Made by a program: the position numbers and the translations under genes. The notes beneath the pieces were generated by a model. That model ran no database searches. It was not told the origin of the DNA and saw only the letters and a program-made list of their open reading frames with translations. Shown in pieces: positions 46,890 through 56,267 of a DNA stretch of 62,139 nucleotides. The stretch is taken from positions 1 through 62,139 of the forward strand of contig JADKEV010000037.1 of the NCBI GenBank assembly GCA_016717855.1, written 5' to 3'. The stretch comes from Betaproteobacteria bacterium (GTDB lineage Bacteria; Pseudomonadota; Gammaproteobacteria; Burkholderiales; Casimicrobiaceae). Positions within the stretch are counted from its first letter, which is position 1; every line of letters begins with the position of its first letter.

Positions 46890-47356
46890 GGCGCCTCCGC
46901 GGCGGCGGCCTGCACCGACTCGATGATTTTGACGTAACCGGTGCACCGGCAGAGGTTGCCCGCCAGCGCCGCACGGATCTCGGCTTCGGTCGGCTGCGGA
47001 TTGCGCCGCAGCAGTCCCTCCGCCGCCATGATCATTCCCGGCGTGCAGTAGCCGCACTGCGTGCCCAGCTTTTCGTGGAACGCGCGTTGCAGGTCGCTCA
47101 TCCGGCCCCCCGCGCCGTCGCCCAGCGCCTCGATGCTCTCGACGTGGCGGCCCTCGCAGCCGGCGGCCAGCGTCAGGCAGGACAGGCGCGGCTGGCCGTC
47201 GATCAGCACCGTGCAGGCGCCGCACTCGCCGCCGTCGCAGCCGCGCTTGGTGCCGGTGAGGCCGGCCGTCTCGCGCAGATAGTCGAGCAGCAGCAGGTTG
47301 TCGGCGATCGCGTCGGTGCGCGGCCGCCGGTTCAGGAGCAGGGAGAGCAGGCGCAT
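46886..47356 (-). CDS. hcrC: 4-hydroxybenzoyl-CoA reductase, 2[2Fe-2S] subunit
   Basis: This 156-residue small subunit has a plant-type [2Fe-2S] cluster, RGCDGGECGACTVLIDG with C further on in RLSC, and a second alpha-helical cluster, CGYCTPGMIMAAEGLL with NLCRCTGYVKIIESV. Length and motif order are standard for the xanthine oxidase family. It passes electrons between HcrB and the Mo site. It starts 11 bp after the ligase stop, and gene order hcrC-hcrA-hcrB differs from the hcrC-A-B naming only in being read on the minus strand. The frame is intact. Confidence 0.93.
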   Translation of the reverse strand: MRLLSLLLNRRPRTDAIADNLLLLDYLRETAGLTGTKRGCDGGECGACTVLIDGQPRLSCLTLAAGCEGRHVESIEALGDGAGGRMSDLQRAFHEKLGTQCGYCTPGMIMAAEGLLRRNPQPTEAEIRAALAGNLCRCTGYVKIIESVQAAAAEAP

Positions 47357-47367
47357 CGCACGGCCCT

Positions 47368-48755
47368 TCAGGTCAGCTTCGGCCGCAGGTCGCGCACGCG
47401 GACGGCCTTGCCCTGCGAGCGCGGAACGTCGCCGGGCGGCTTGATCGCGACGATGGTCGTGATGCCTATCATCGACTTGATCTGGTGCCGTACCGCGGCG
47501 GCCAGCTCGCGGATCGCCTCGAGCGTGCCCAGCACCGTCAGCGACTCGACTTCGACGGTCAGGTGATCGTGGCTGTCCTCGCGGGTCACCACCAGCTGGT
47601 AATGCGGCGCGATGCCGGGCATGCCGACCAGCACCGCCTCGATCTGCGACGGGTAGACGTTGACGCCGCGGATGATCAGCATGTCGTCGTTGCGCCCGGT
47701 GATGCGCCGGATGCGCAGATGCGTGCGGCCGCAGGCGCAGGGTTCGGTAGTCACCGCGTGACGTCGCGCGTGCGGTAGCGGATCATCGGCAGCGCCTGCT
47801 TGGTCAGCGTCGTGATCACCAGCTCCCCGCTCTCGCCCTCGGGCACGCGCCGGCCGGTGTCGGGATCGATGACCTCGAACAGGAAGTGATCCTCCCAGCC
47901 GTGCAGCCCCGCCTGCGCGGTATCGCATTCGCACGCGACGCCCGGCCCCATGATTTCGGAAAGGCCATAGATGTCGACGGCCTTCAGGCCCAGGCGCTCC
48001 TCGATCTCGCGGCGCATCGCTTCGCTCCAGGGTTCCGCGCCGAAGACCCCGATGGCCAGGTTCGAGCGGCGCAGATCCACGCCAGCCGCCTCGGCGGTTT
48101 CGGCGAGGACCAGCGCGTACGAGGGGGTCGAGCAGAGCACTCGCGCGCCGAAGTCCTGGAGCAGTACGATCTGCCGCTCGGTCGCGCCGCCGGACATCGG
48201 CACCACGGTTGCGCCCAGGCGCTCGGCGCCGTAGTGCGCGCCCAGGCCGCCGGTGAACAGGCCGTAGCCGTAGGCGTTGTGGACCACGTCGCCGCGACGG
48301 CCGCCGGCGCAGGCCAGCGAGCGCGCCATCAGGTCGGCCCACGTGGCGACGTCCTTCCTGGTGTAGCCGACCACCGTCGGCTTGCCCGTGGTTCCGCTCG
48401 ACGCATGCAGGCGCGTGAGTTCCTCGCGCGGTCGCGCGAACATCCCGAACGGATAGTGGTCGCGCAGGTCGGACTTCACGGTGAACGGCAGCAGGGCGAG
48501 ATCGTCGAGCGAGCGCAGCACGCCCGGCGTGAAGCCGGCGGCGCCCAGCCGGCGCCGGTGCAGCGCCACGTTCTCGTACGCGTTCTTCAGGGTCTGCCGC
48601 AGCCGCCGCAGCTGCAGCCGCGCGAGTTCCTCGCGCGGCATGGTCTCCGCCGCGGCGTCGAACATGTACGAGGGTGCGTGCCGCCGCGCGGCCACCGGAC
48701 GCGGGTCGGCGACGTCGTTGTCCGCGTCGCGGGTCGCCTTCGCCATTCCGAACAT
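47368..48755 (-). CDS. padJ: phenylacetate-CoA ligase (AMP-forming)
   Basis: This ~460-residue PaaK-type adenylate-forming ligase makes phenylacetyl-CoA from phenylacetate, ATP and CoA. The N-terminus is LARLQLRRLRQTLKNAYENV, the AMP-binding motif is RLHASSGTTGKPTVVGYT, then VHNAYGYGLFTGGLGAHYGA, IYGLSEIMGPGVACEC, and a C-terminal domain with GRNDDMLIIRGVNVYPSQIE. One base is missing near 47757: RTRDVTR-stop becomes RTRDVTAVTTEPCACGR when a G is restored. It lies between padD and hcrC in one operon. The gene name follows the anaerobic ligase of the Azoarcus pad cluster. An aerobic-pathway PaaK is the alternative. Confidence 0.9.
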
Positions 48756-48777
48756 GATGCCTCCTGTGCCGTGTCGT

Positions 48778-49611
48778 TCAGCGCCTGCCGCGCACCGGCA
48801 GGTGCGGGAGGGAGAACCCCTGGTTGTGCGCGGCGCGCGTGATCAGCGCGTGCTTGAACAGGACACCGGCGGCCACGGCGATGAGGCCGCCGACGAGCGC
48901 CAGCGGCGCCCGCGCATCTGGAATCAGCAACGCCAGGCCATACAACGCCAGCGCCGCGCCCGTGCCTTTGGGCCCGAGCAGCAGTTGCGCCTGCGCCAGC
49001 GCGGCGCGCGCCGGCGGCGCCAGCGATGGCTCGACCTGCCGCCGGTACATGACCCAGGCGAGGAAGCGCGAAAACGCCGCCAGCATCGCGAACACAATCG
49101 CTGGCGCCGCGACGCTCCCTTGCAGCGCCCCGGCGACCAGGAACAAGCCGCCGCCCTCGGCCAGCGCGGTCGTCACGAACAGCGTCGGGATCATCGGGTC
49201 GCGCCAGGCGGGAATGCCCCGGGCGGCGGCGATCATCCGGCCCTGCGCGTAGCCGTACAGCAATGCGGCCAGTGCCAGCGGCGGCGCGGCCCACTGCCAG
49301 CCCAGCGCGGTCGCCGCGGCCAGCGCGAATACGACGGGCGCGAGCAGCGCCTCGCGGGTCATCCACGAGGTCCGCGCGTTGAATATCACGTTGACGGCCC
49401 GCAAGGGCCGGCCGATCTCCAGCCAGACCGAGAACAAGCCTGCACCCATCAGCACGGCGCCCAGCACCAGCTCGGGCAGCGGCGCCTTTGCCTGCCAGGA
49501 AAACAGCGCGGCCGCGACCAGCAGGCCGCTGCCGGCGCCGCCGCAGATGAAGTTCAGCGCGGCGCGGATGTCCCAGTTCGTTTGCAGCCAGGGTGTCGGT
49601 CCGTAGCTCAT
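48778..49611 (-). CDS. padD: phenylacetyl-CoA:acceptor oxidoreductase, membrane subunit
   Basis: This 277-residue NrfD/DmsC-like integral membrane subunit has about eight hydrophobic spans, beginning NFICGGAGSGLLVAAALFSW and with the conserved LEIGRPLRAVNVIFNARTSW (Arg/Asn-rich loop). The start ATG 49611 overlaps the padC stop. It anchors the PadBC complex and passes electrons to the quinone pool. The frame is intact. Confidence 0.88.
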   Translation of the reverse strand: MSYGPTPWLQTNWDIRAALNFICGGAGSGLLVAAALFSWQAKAPLPELVLGAVLMGAGLFSVWLEIGRPLRAVNVIFNARTSWMTREALLAPVVFALAAATALGWQWAAPPLALAALLYGYAQGRMIAAARGIPAWRDPMIPTLFVTTALAEGGGLFLVAGALQGSVAAPAIVFAMLAAFSRFLAWVMYRRQVEPSLAPPARAALAQAQLLLGPKGTGAALALYGLALLIPDARAPLALVGGLIAVAAGVLFKHALITRAAHNQGFSLPHLPVRGRR

Positions 49612-50285
49612 GGTTCGTTCCGGGTGTCTTCTCCGGCCGCGGCCTTGTCCCACAGGTAGTAGAAACCCGGTCCCGTGCCCAGGTCTTCGTGCATCCGGAA
49701 GTGCCGGTTCTCGGCCAGCAGCCGCGAGACGTTGCTGGCGGGATCCTCGAGGTCGCCGAAGTGCAGCGCCTGCGCGATGCAGCTGTTCACGCAGGCCGGC
49801 GTCGCGTCGGGATCGACGCCGGGGGTCTGTCCCAGCGCGATGCCGCGGTCGATGCGCTCGACGCAGAACGTGCACTTGGTCGCGACGCCCAGCCGTTCCG
49901 GGTCGGGCCGCGCACTCTCGTTGGCCATTGCCTTTCCCGCGTAGGCAAAGGTCGCGCGTTCGGTCTTGTAGCGCGCCTGATAGGGGCACGCCACCGCGCA
50001 ATACGCGCAGCCGATGCATAGGTCGTAGTCGATGGTAACGATGCCGTCGGCGCGCTTTCTCGTCGCCGTCGTCGGGCAGACTTCCATGCAAGGCGGCTCG
50101 TCGCAGTGCATGCAGCCCACCGGCACGAAGGCGCGCCGCACGTCGGGGTAGACGCCCGTTTCCAGGTCGAGCACGCGGCGCCACTGCACGCCCGGCGGCG
50201 TCCCGTTCGCCTGCCGGCATGATGCGGTGCAGGTCTGGCAGCCCACGCAGCGCGTGAGATCGGCGACCATCGCCCACCGCGTCAT
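49608..50285 (-). CDS. padC: phenylacetyl-CoA:acceptor oxidoreductase, Fe-S subunit
   Basis: This 225-residue four-cluster ferredoxin subunit is of the DmsB/NrfC type. Cluster-binding Cys groups are CVGCQTCTASCRQ, CMHCDEPPCMEVCP, CIGCAYCAVACPY, and CTFCVERI with CVNSC. This set can carry four [4Fe-4S] clusters. It relays electrons from PadB to PadD. The start ATG 50285 overlaps the padB stop by 4 bp. The frame is intact. Confidence 0.92.
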   Translation of the reverse strand: MTRWAMVADLTRCVGCQTCTASCRQANGTPPGVQWRRVLDLETGVYPDVRRAFVPVGCMHCDEPPCMEVCPTTATRKRADGIVTIDYDLCIGCAYCAVACPYQARYKTERATFAYAGKAMANESARPDPERLGVATKCTFCVERIDRGIALGQTPGVDPDATPACVNSCIAQALHFGDLEDPASNVSRLLAENRHFRMHEDLGTGPGFYYLWDKAAAGEDTRNEP

Positions 50286-53021
50286 CGTGCGCTCCCGGCA
50301 GGCTTGATGCTGACGCGCACGATGTCGGCGCCGGAGCCGGTCGCGTCGGTCAGGTCCATCGACATCGTCGCCAGCTTGTTCAGGCTGGGCATGCCGAAGT
50401 CCTTGGCGAACGGCGTTGCCCAGTGGTCGAACTGCCCCAGCAGCAGCAGCGTGTCCGGGCGTATGCCCTGGCGCAGCACGGCGCGCCCGCGCGTGGTCGC
50501 CTGCGGCGTCGCGATGTCCACGAGGTCGCCCTCGGCGATGCCCAGTGCCGCCGCGCGGCCGGTGTTGATGATCACGCCCTTGTGGCCGCTGACATTGTCG
50601 GCGACCTCCTTGATCAGTTGCATCCCAACGTTGCCGCCCCACGCGTACTGCATGCTGCGCGCGGTCAGCAGCCAGAACGGGTAGTCGGCGGCCTTGCCGC
50701 CATGCGTGACCACCGACTGCTCCCAGATCGCCGGAAAGTCCTTCCACGGCGGCAGCGCCTGGTACTCGGCGAGCTGCTTGTCCCACCACTGCATCCCGTG
50801 TTCGTGCAGACGGTTGCCCAATTCGACACCGGTGCGCAGCATCCGCTCCTGGTACGGCAGCTCGAAGCGCAGCCCGTGTTCCTGCAGTGTCGGCAGCAGG
50901 TACCAGTCGGCGCGCGCGAACGGCCGCGTCGCGTAGCCATGCTCGCGCCACCAGTCGAGGCCGTGCGTTTCCTTGCCGCCGCTGACCTCGAAGCTCGCGG
51001 CCTTCGCGACCGCTTCCCAGATCGCCTCGCGGCCCGGCGCCGCCCCGGGCGGCAGCGCGAAGTCGTAGCCCTCGCCCCTGAGCGGGACGCCGGCGGCGCC
51101 CTTGTTGATCGACGCGAGATAGGGATCGAGCAGGCCGCAGCGCTGGGCGAGCTCGGTGGCGATGTCGGTGAAGTCGCGCGCCTCGCCCTGCGTCGCCACG
51201 ACCGGCTGCCGCAGCGCGAAGCCGGTGGTCCCAGAACTGCTCGACGAACTTCGAGCCGCCGATGCGGATCAGCTGCAGGCTCTCGAGGTCGGTCGCCTCG
51301 GGCAGCAGGATGTCCGCCACATGATTGGTCTCGTCCTTCGTGTACGCGAACGCGACGACGAACGGGAAGCGCGCCATCTGCACGCCCAGCGCGTCGGTGT
51401 CCCAGAACGAGATCGCCGGGTTGGTCCGATAGACGAACCAGACGTCGGGCAGCGTGACCGTGGGCAGTCCGTGCGGCGTCTCGCCCAGGAACATCCACGA
51501 AAAGTGGGTGGGACCCAGCGCCTGGCTCCACGGGCCGTCGGCCGCGAGCGGCACCATGCTGCGGTAGGCGTTGCGGATGTTGGGACGCGGGCTCCAGTGC
51601 TCGCGGTCGGTCGGGTTGAGCGGGTACGCCATGAAGCCGTCGGGCCCGGGCTTGACGCTCTTCAGCCGTTCGTTGAGCGGCCGGTTCAGGCGCACCGTCG
51701 TGCCCAGCGTCCCGCCCGGGACCTCGAGCCCGCCGATCAGCGTCGCCAGCACCGTGCGCGCCCAGCAGCACTCGTAACCGCCCCAGCCGTTGTTGACGGT
51801 TTTGCCCAGGCTGACCGCCGCCGGCCGCAGCGGAAAGGTCCTGCCCTCGATCTCGATCGTGGCGCCGACCTGCGCGGCGTCCAGGAATTCGAGCGCGATC
51901 CGGCGCATCGTCGCGGCCGGCACGTCGCAGATCGCCGCCGCCCATTCCGGCGCGTAGGCGCGCATGTGCGCGGCGAACTTCGCAAACGACGGCTCGCCCT
52001 CGAGCATGCCTTCGGCCAGCACCGCGTTGTCGGGTCCGATCTCGACGGCCCGCACGGGGAACATCCCTTCCAGCGCCGGATCGCTGGAGGCGAAATCGTA
52101 GGAGAGCGCGGTGCCGCGCGAGAGATCGTAGATCAGCGGTTTGCGCGTCTCCGGGTCGCGCAGAAAGTAGCCGTGCGCGCCGACCAGGTAGGGCGACGAG
52201 GTCTGCTGCTTCAGGAACGGCAGGTCGAGGCGGTTGCGCTTGACCTCGTGCAGCAGCACGTGGATCAGCGCGTAGAGGAAGGCCGCGTCGGTCTTGGGCT
52301 TGATCGGCACCCATTCCGCCGAGCACGCGCCGGTCACCGACAGGTGCGGCTCGACCTGCACCCGCTTCATGCCGCGCGCGCGGGCGTTGGCGTGGCGCCA
52401 CACGCCGACGACGCCGCCCGAGGCCTCGACGTTGGCGCCGCAGGAGATCAGGTAGTCGCACAGCGGCGTGTCGGGTGAGACCGTGAACGCGCGGTGCCAG
52501 AGTTCGCCGTAGAGGTGCTCGGAGTGATAACACTTGACGCCCTGGCCGGAGCCGAAGCCCATGTCCACCGGCCCCCACGCGGCCAGGAACGCCGGGAACG
52601 TGCCCATGTACGACTGCGGGGTGCCGCCGCCGCCGAAGCTGGCCGCTACCCTGGGGTAGCCCCCTTCGTCGCGCAGGCCTGCCGCGCGGACCGCGTTGAG
52701 CTTGCCGGCGATGGTGTCCATCGCCTCGCCCCACGAGATCGGCACGAATCCGGGGTCCTCGTTGCGGCCCTTCTTCGGATTGGTCCGCTTCATCGGCTGC
52801 AGGATGCGGTTCGGGTTGTACGTCTTCTGCACGAGGCCGTACGCCTTGACGCAGACCTTGCCGCCGCCCGGGTGCACGTCGCAGGCACCGAAGTTCGGTT
52901 CGACTTCGGTGGCCACGCCGCTCTCGACCTTGACCGTCAACAGGTCAGGCCCCGCGACACACTGATAGCAGTACGTCGGAATGCGGGTGTCCTTCAACCC
53001 GGTGCTGAACGAGCTTTTCAA
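50282..53021 (-). CDS. padB: phenylacetyl-CoA:acceptor oxidoreductase, molybdopterin subunit
   Basis: This ~913-residue catalytic subunit (DMSO reductase family) oxidises phenylacetyl-CoA to phenylglyoxylate. The N-terminal Fe-S region is PTYCYQCVAGPDLL with later HPGGGKVCVKAYG. Molybdopterin-binding stretches are CDYLISCGANVEASGGVVG, GKTVNNGWGGYECCWARTVL and VWFVYRTNPAISFWD. The C-terminal dinucleotide-binding domain is PFWLLTARSMQYAWGGN. No twin-arginine signal is present, so the site faces the cytoplasm. A frame break near 51224 (QFWDH, then GFALRQPVVATQGEARDF) needs one or two bases. It has an FNR box at the class II position upstream. Confidence 0.9.
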
Positions 53022-53124
53022 TCTGTCTCCTTGTGTCGGGCGCTGCGGACCCCCGCCGGGAGCGACGCACTGGCCGTCCGACGCTCGAAAGGCGTCTTCT
53101 GAAATCCCTCACCCGGTGCGTTGA

Positions 53125-53167
53125 ATGGTAAACTCGTACCGGAATGCGGTTTATTGATCCAGATCAT
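53125..53167 (-). promoter_or_regulatory. padB promoter: FNR box plus candidate operator over the -10
   Basis: TTGAT-CCAG-ATCAT at 53154-53167 matches the FNR/Anr consensus TTGAT-N4-ATCAA at 9 of 10 positions. On the minus strand a -10-like TACCAT lies at 53130-53125. The centre-to-centre distance is 33 bp, as for FNR class II activation at -41.5. The 16-mer ATGGTAAACTCGTACC (53125-53140, plus strand) covers that -10 and resembles the had and hemerythrin motif. Confidence 0.68.
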
Positions 53168-53250
53168 CCTTTTACGAATGGCGCTACCCGGCCGGCCCAG
53201 TGGGCGGGCAGGGCTGCATCCGGAGCGCAGGTCAACCGGGGAGTCCGGCA

Positions 53251-53715
53251 GTGAACGCAGGCAACGGGAACAGTCCGGACATCTCGATCAGGCCCATCGC
53301 CGCCGGCGACCTCGACCAGGTGATCGCGCTCGACGCGGCGATCACCGGCATCGAAAAAACCGACTACTGGTACGAGCTGTTCCACCGTTACGGCACCCGC
53401 GGCGGCGATCAGCGCCACTTCCTGGTCGGCGTGCGCGGCCCGCAGGTCCTGGGTTACGTGATCGGCGACGTGCGCGACTGGGAGTTCGGGTCGGCGCCCT
53501 GCGGCTGGGTGTTCGGCCTCTCCGTGCATCCGGACGCGCGCCAGACGGGGCTGGGCTCGCGCCTGCTGGCGACGATCTGCGACGGCTTCCGCCGCGCCGG
53601 CGTGCGCACGGTGCGCACGCTGCTCGCGCGCGACAACAACCTGATCCTGTCGTTCTTCCGCAGCCAGGGGATGATGGCGGCGCCGTACATCCCGCTGGAA
53701 ATGGAGATCGAATGA
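53251..53715 (+). CDS. GNAT N-acetyltransferase (BadL-like candidate)
   Basis: This 154-residue single GNAT domain starts at GTG 53251, with GGGGAG 9 bases upstream. The N-terminus is SIRPIAAGDLDQVIALDAAITG, with IEKTDY next. The acetyl-CoA loop is LSVHPDARQTGLGSRLLATI, and the end is SFFRSQGMMAAPYIPLEMEI. It overlaps the Rrf2 regulator by 4 bp (ATGA) and is divergent from padB. In Rhodopseudomonas palustris the GNAT BadL acetylates aminobenzoates and the products release the Rrf2 repressor BadM. The pairing here suggests a similar ligand-making role. That is an inference from gene order and family only. Confidence 0.82.
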   Translation: MNAGNGNSPDISIRPIAAGDLDQVIALDAAITGIEKTDYWYELFHRYGTRGGDQRHFLVGVRGPQVLGYVIGDVRDWEFGSAPCGWVFGLSVHPDARQTGLGSRLLATICDGFRRAGVRTVRTLLARDNNLILSFFRSQGMMAAPYIPLEMEIE

Positions 53716-54149
53716 AACTCCAGACGGGCACCAGCCTGGCGCTCTACAGCATCCTCGAGGCGGCGGGCAACCCCGAGCGGCAGATTTCGGCCGCCGACAT
53801 CGCGACCAAGTACGACGTATCGATCCATCACCTGGCCAAGGTCCTGCGCGAGCTCGGGCGGGCGGGGCTGGTCGAGTCCACGCGCGGGGCGGGCGGCGGC
53901 TACCGCTTCGTCGGCAACGCCAAGCGCCTGACGCTGATGGACGTCATTGAACTGTTCGAGGACATCGGCACGCGGCAGCCCTACGGCGCCGCGGGCGCGG
54001 CCGTCACCGACACCGCGCGCGCGCTCGACCACGTGCTCTCCGAAATCGACGAAATCGCCAAGGCGACGTTCCGCTCCATCACCATCGCCACCATGCTGCG
54101 CCTGGTCGAGCGCCACGGCCGGGGCGGCAACGGCCCCCGCCACCCGTAA
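53712..54149 (+). CDS. Rrf2-family transcriptional regulator without cysteines (BadM-like candidate)
   Basis: This 145-residue regulator has a winged helix typical of Rrf2: TSLALYSILEAAGNPERQIS, IATKYDVSIHHLAKVLRELG, LVESTRGAGGGYRFVG. The dimerisation helix follows (ALDHVLSEIDEIAKATFRSI). The three Cys that bind [2Fe-2S] in IscR/NsrR are absent; there is no Cys at all. It therefore cannot sense through a Cys-ligated cluster and probably binds a small ligand, as BadM does. It is coupled to the GNAT gene. Candidate targets are the padB and had promoters. The frame is intact. Confidence 0.87.
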   Translation: MKLQTGTSLALYSILEAAGNPERQISAADIATKYDVSIHHLAKVLRELGRAGLVESTRGAGGGYRFVGNAKRLTLMDVIELFEDIGTRQPYGAAGAAVTDTARALDHVLSEIDEIAKATFRSITIATMLRLVERHGRGGNGPRHP

Positions 54150-54179
54150 AGCGCCCCTCTCACCGGCTCTGTCGCGTCG

Positions 54180-55019
54180 CGGTTGCGGGCGGCGCGACAC
54201 CAGCACAATCTGGGGATGCGCGCGCGTCGCGGGGCGGTGGCCGGCGGGGGGCGCGGGCGCGCCCGGTGGGCGTTGGCGGGCGTGGTCGTGTGCGTGCGCC
54301 GTGGTCGTTCCCGTCGACGGCGGCGGCGGCGGGCGTGGCGAGCCAGCCGTAAGCGGAGGCAAGCGGTCCTGCGCGCGCATGCCCGGCGCAGCGCCCAGCG
54401 CAGGCGGCGGTGTCCGCGGCGTGATCGCGGCGCCGGCAAGCGCCTTCATGGTCCCGCCCTGGCCAAGTGCGGATGCCGCGATAGCCACGGCCATGCTGAC
54501 GATCAGGCCCGCCTCGATGCGCGGCTGCACCCGTGGGGCGAGATTTCCACCTTGCCGGTAGGACTGCCCGGCTACCGCCGGCGCGATGATCCTGCCGCCC
54601 ATGAACAGCAGCAGCAACCCGAACAGCAGGACGGCCGGCATGAGCACGGCATGGCTGCCGGCAACTCGGCCGGCACGGCCGGCGACCTGGAAGCCGGCGC
54701 TGCTGGCGCAGATCGCCAGCAACACCCAGGGCAGCGCCTTGTTGCGCCACTTCTTCGCCGCGCCGGGGGGGGGTCGCAGGAGGGCATTCGGCGCTGGCGG
54801 CGTGGCGGAACAGCTGCCGCGCGCGCCCGCAGACCGGCAGCAACGCCACGCGAGACGCGGGCAGGGCCGAGCGTTGCCGGCGCCACCGCGCGCCGTGGCG
54901 TGGCCGGGCGCGTCGGGATCGTCGGGGCAGCGCGAGCCCGGGCCGGCAGGCGAGCGTAGGCGGTGGCCGCGGAAAAGCGTTCTGGGCGCGCGGGACGTCG
55001 GGTTCCCTTTCGCGGGCAA
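54180..55019 (-). pseudogene. nnrS: NnrS-family membrane protein remnant, degraded
   Basis: One frame retains a recognisable core at about 54500-54760: ALPWVLLAICASSAGFQVAG, LMPAVLLFGLLLLFMGGRII, APAVAGQSYRQGGNL, VQPRIEAGLIVSMAVAIAA. This fits NnrS-type haem/copper membrane proteins linked to nitrosative stress in denitrifiers. On either side the sequence is very G/C-biased, with no sustained protein-like frame. An initial block TLFRGHRLRSPAG near 54960 could be its N-terminal part. Either the gene has decayed or the consensus is poor here. NnrS is the best guess and not certain. Confidence 0.45.
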
Positions 55020-55163
55020 GGCGCGGTGCGCGGCGGGGCGGGGTGTCAGCCCAGCGGCTTCCAGCCGTGATTGAAGTGACGGCCGCGGTTCAGGCGCGCA
55101 CGTCGCGCCGGCGGCCGGCGCCAGCCGATTGCCCCTCGCGTCGGCGCGGCGCGGGTCGGCGCG

Positions 55164-55508
55164 TCAGGTGGGGTTGGCGTCGGCGGCGGGTTCGAGCTTG
55201 CACTCGGCGACGATGGTGGCGACGCGCGCTTCGACGAGGACGCCCAGCGCCTTGTAGTCGTCGGGCGACAGTGTGCCCTTGTGGATGCCCGTCTGCTTCG
55301 CGGCAAGCGCGGCGCGGACTTCGGCCGCGGCAGCGGCGCGTCGCTCGTCCATTTCTTGCCGTGGTCGAGCATCAGCTTGGCGGGTTCGCCTGCGGCGTGG
55401 TGGTGCGTGTCGGCAGCGAAGGCGGGAGCGGCGGCCCAGCGCGAAAGTGGCGGCGAGGGCGGTGGCGGCGGGTGCGGCGTGTTTCTGGGTTTTCCCGGTG
55501 TTGAACAC
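55164..55508 (-). CDS. small secreted His-containing protein, frameshifted
   Basis: This is a probable exported protein of ~115 residues. The start is GTG 55508, then a signal-like region (PAATALAATFALG). One frame over, FAADTHHHAAGEPAKLMLDH and GKKWTSDAPL follow. The C-terminus is KQTGIHKGTLSPDDYKALGV, LVEARVATIVAECKLEP, then ADANPT. Conserved-looking His, KW..DAPL and a single Cys suggest a metal- or haem-associated periplasmic protein. I do not recognise a named family. Frame breaks lie near 55425 and near 55350. Confidence 0.45.
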   Translation of the reverse strand: MFNTGKTQKHAAPAATALAATFALGRRSRLRCRHAPPRRRRTRQADARPRQEMDERRAAAAAEVRAALAAKQTGIHKGTLSPDDYKALGVLVEARVATIVAECKLEPAADANPT

Positions 55509-55509
55509 C

Positions 55510-56036
55510 GTCTGGGTCGGCGGCGCGTGCGGTGACGGCGGCGCCCGGTCCCGCAAGGTTGACGCGCGCCTCGTCGGCGGTGGCGGTGCCGTGGATGGCG
55601 CGGCGGCCAGCGACGCGTGCGCGCGTCGGCGGCACGCGCCCGAGCCGCGCGGTGGCGTGGGCGGGTCCGCCCGCGAAGCGGTCTGGCCGGGTGTCCGCGT
55701 CGGGCAGCGGCGCGGCGGTCGAGCCGCGGTGCCCTGAACGGTGTCGTGGGTCGCGCCGGTGGATCGTTGGCCCCGCCGGTCCGCCGGCCGGGCGGTCATC
55801 GCGCAGTTCGCGCGGATGCCGCCACGCTCGGGCAATCCATCTGGATAGAGCGCCTGCATTGCCGAGCGCGTCATCAGAAACGTTGTGGCCACGGTCGGGC
55901 ACGAGTGCCCGGCGAGCTTGACGACGTCGGCATAGGTGTACTCGATGACGCCATCCTCTGCGGCGCCGAGGAACTTGGCCAGCGGATCGCGTACGGTGAT
56001 GCGCGGCGCGGCGGCGAAGAATTCCGGTAAGTGCAT
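55510..56036 (-). pseudogene. FmdE-family protein, N-terminus intact, remainder degraded
   Basis: From ATG 56036 about 80 residues are clear: MHLPEFFAAAPRITVRDPLA, FLGAAEDGVIEYTYADVVKL, AGHSCPTVATTFLMTRSAMQ, ALYPDGLPERGGIR. This is the FmdE (formylmethanofuran dehydrogenase subunit E-like) metal-binding family, in the form found next to NnrS in denitrifiers. After about 55800 all frames become Arg/Pro/Ala-rich and no FmdE features remain, although DNA of the expected length is present. The function of these stand-alone FmdE proteins is not established. Confidence 0.55.
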
Positions 56037-56267
56037 GGTCTCGTGCTCCCTGGGGATCAGCGGGCTTGCCAATTTCCCGATACAGTTCTAAGATAGTACT
56101 CAATTACTTACTTTCAAGCAAGGCTTGGATTTCATGTCCCCCGCCAGGCGTCCGGGGCGGCGGCGCGCGGCGGGTGGATCGGCGCACGGCGGCGCGGGTC
56201 CGTTATCACACGTGCGCCGCCGAGAACGTGGCCACGGCGCGGCATGAACACCGGCAAAGAGAGAACT

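Noticed and set aside
43529..47356. Carbon monoxide dehydrogenase or generic xanthine dehydrogenase
   Set aside because: The FAD subunit carries the four-Cys insertion specific to 4-hydroxybenzoyl-CoA reductase, and the genes lie in an aromatic cluster.
53454..55019. A 521-residue minus-strand protein upstream of the FmdE-like gene
   Set aside because: Its C-terminal half is antisense to the Rrf2 and GNAT genes. Only the central NnrS-like block is believable.
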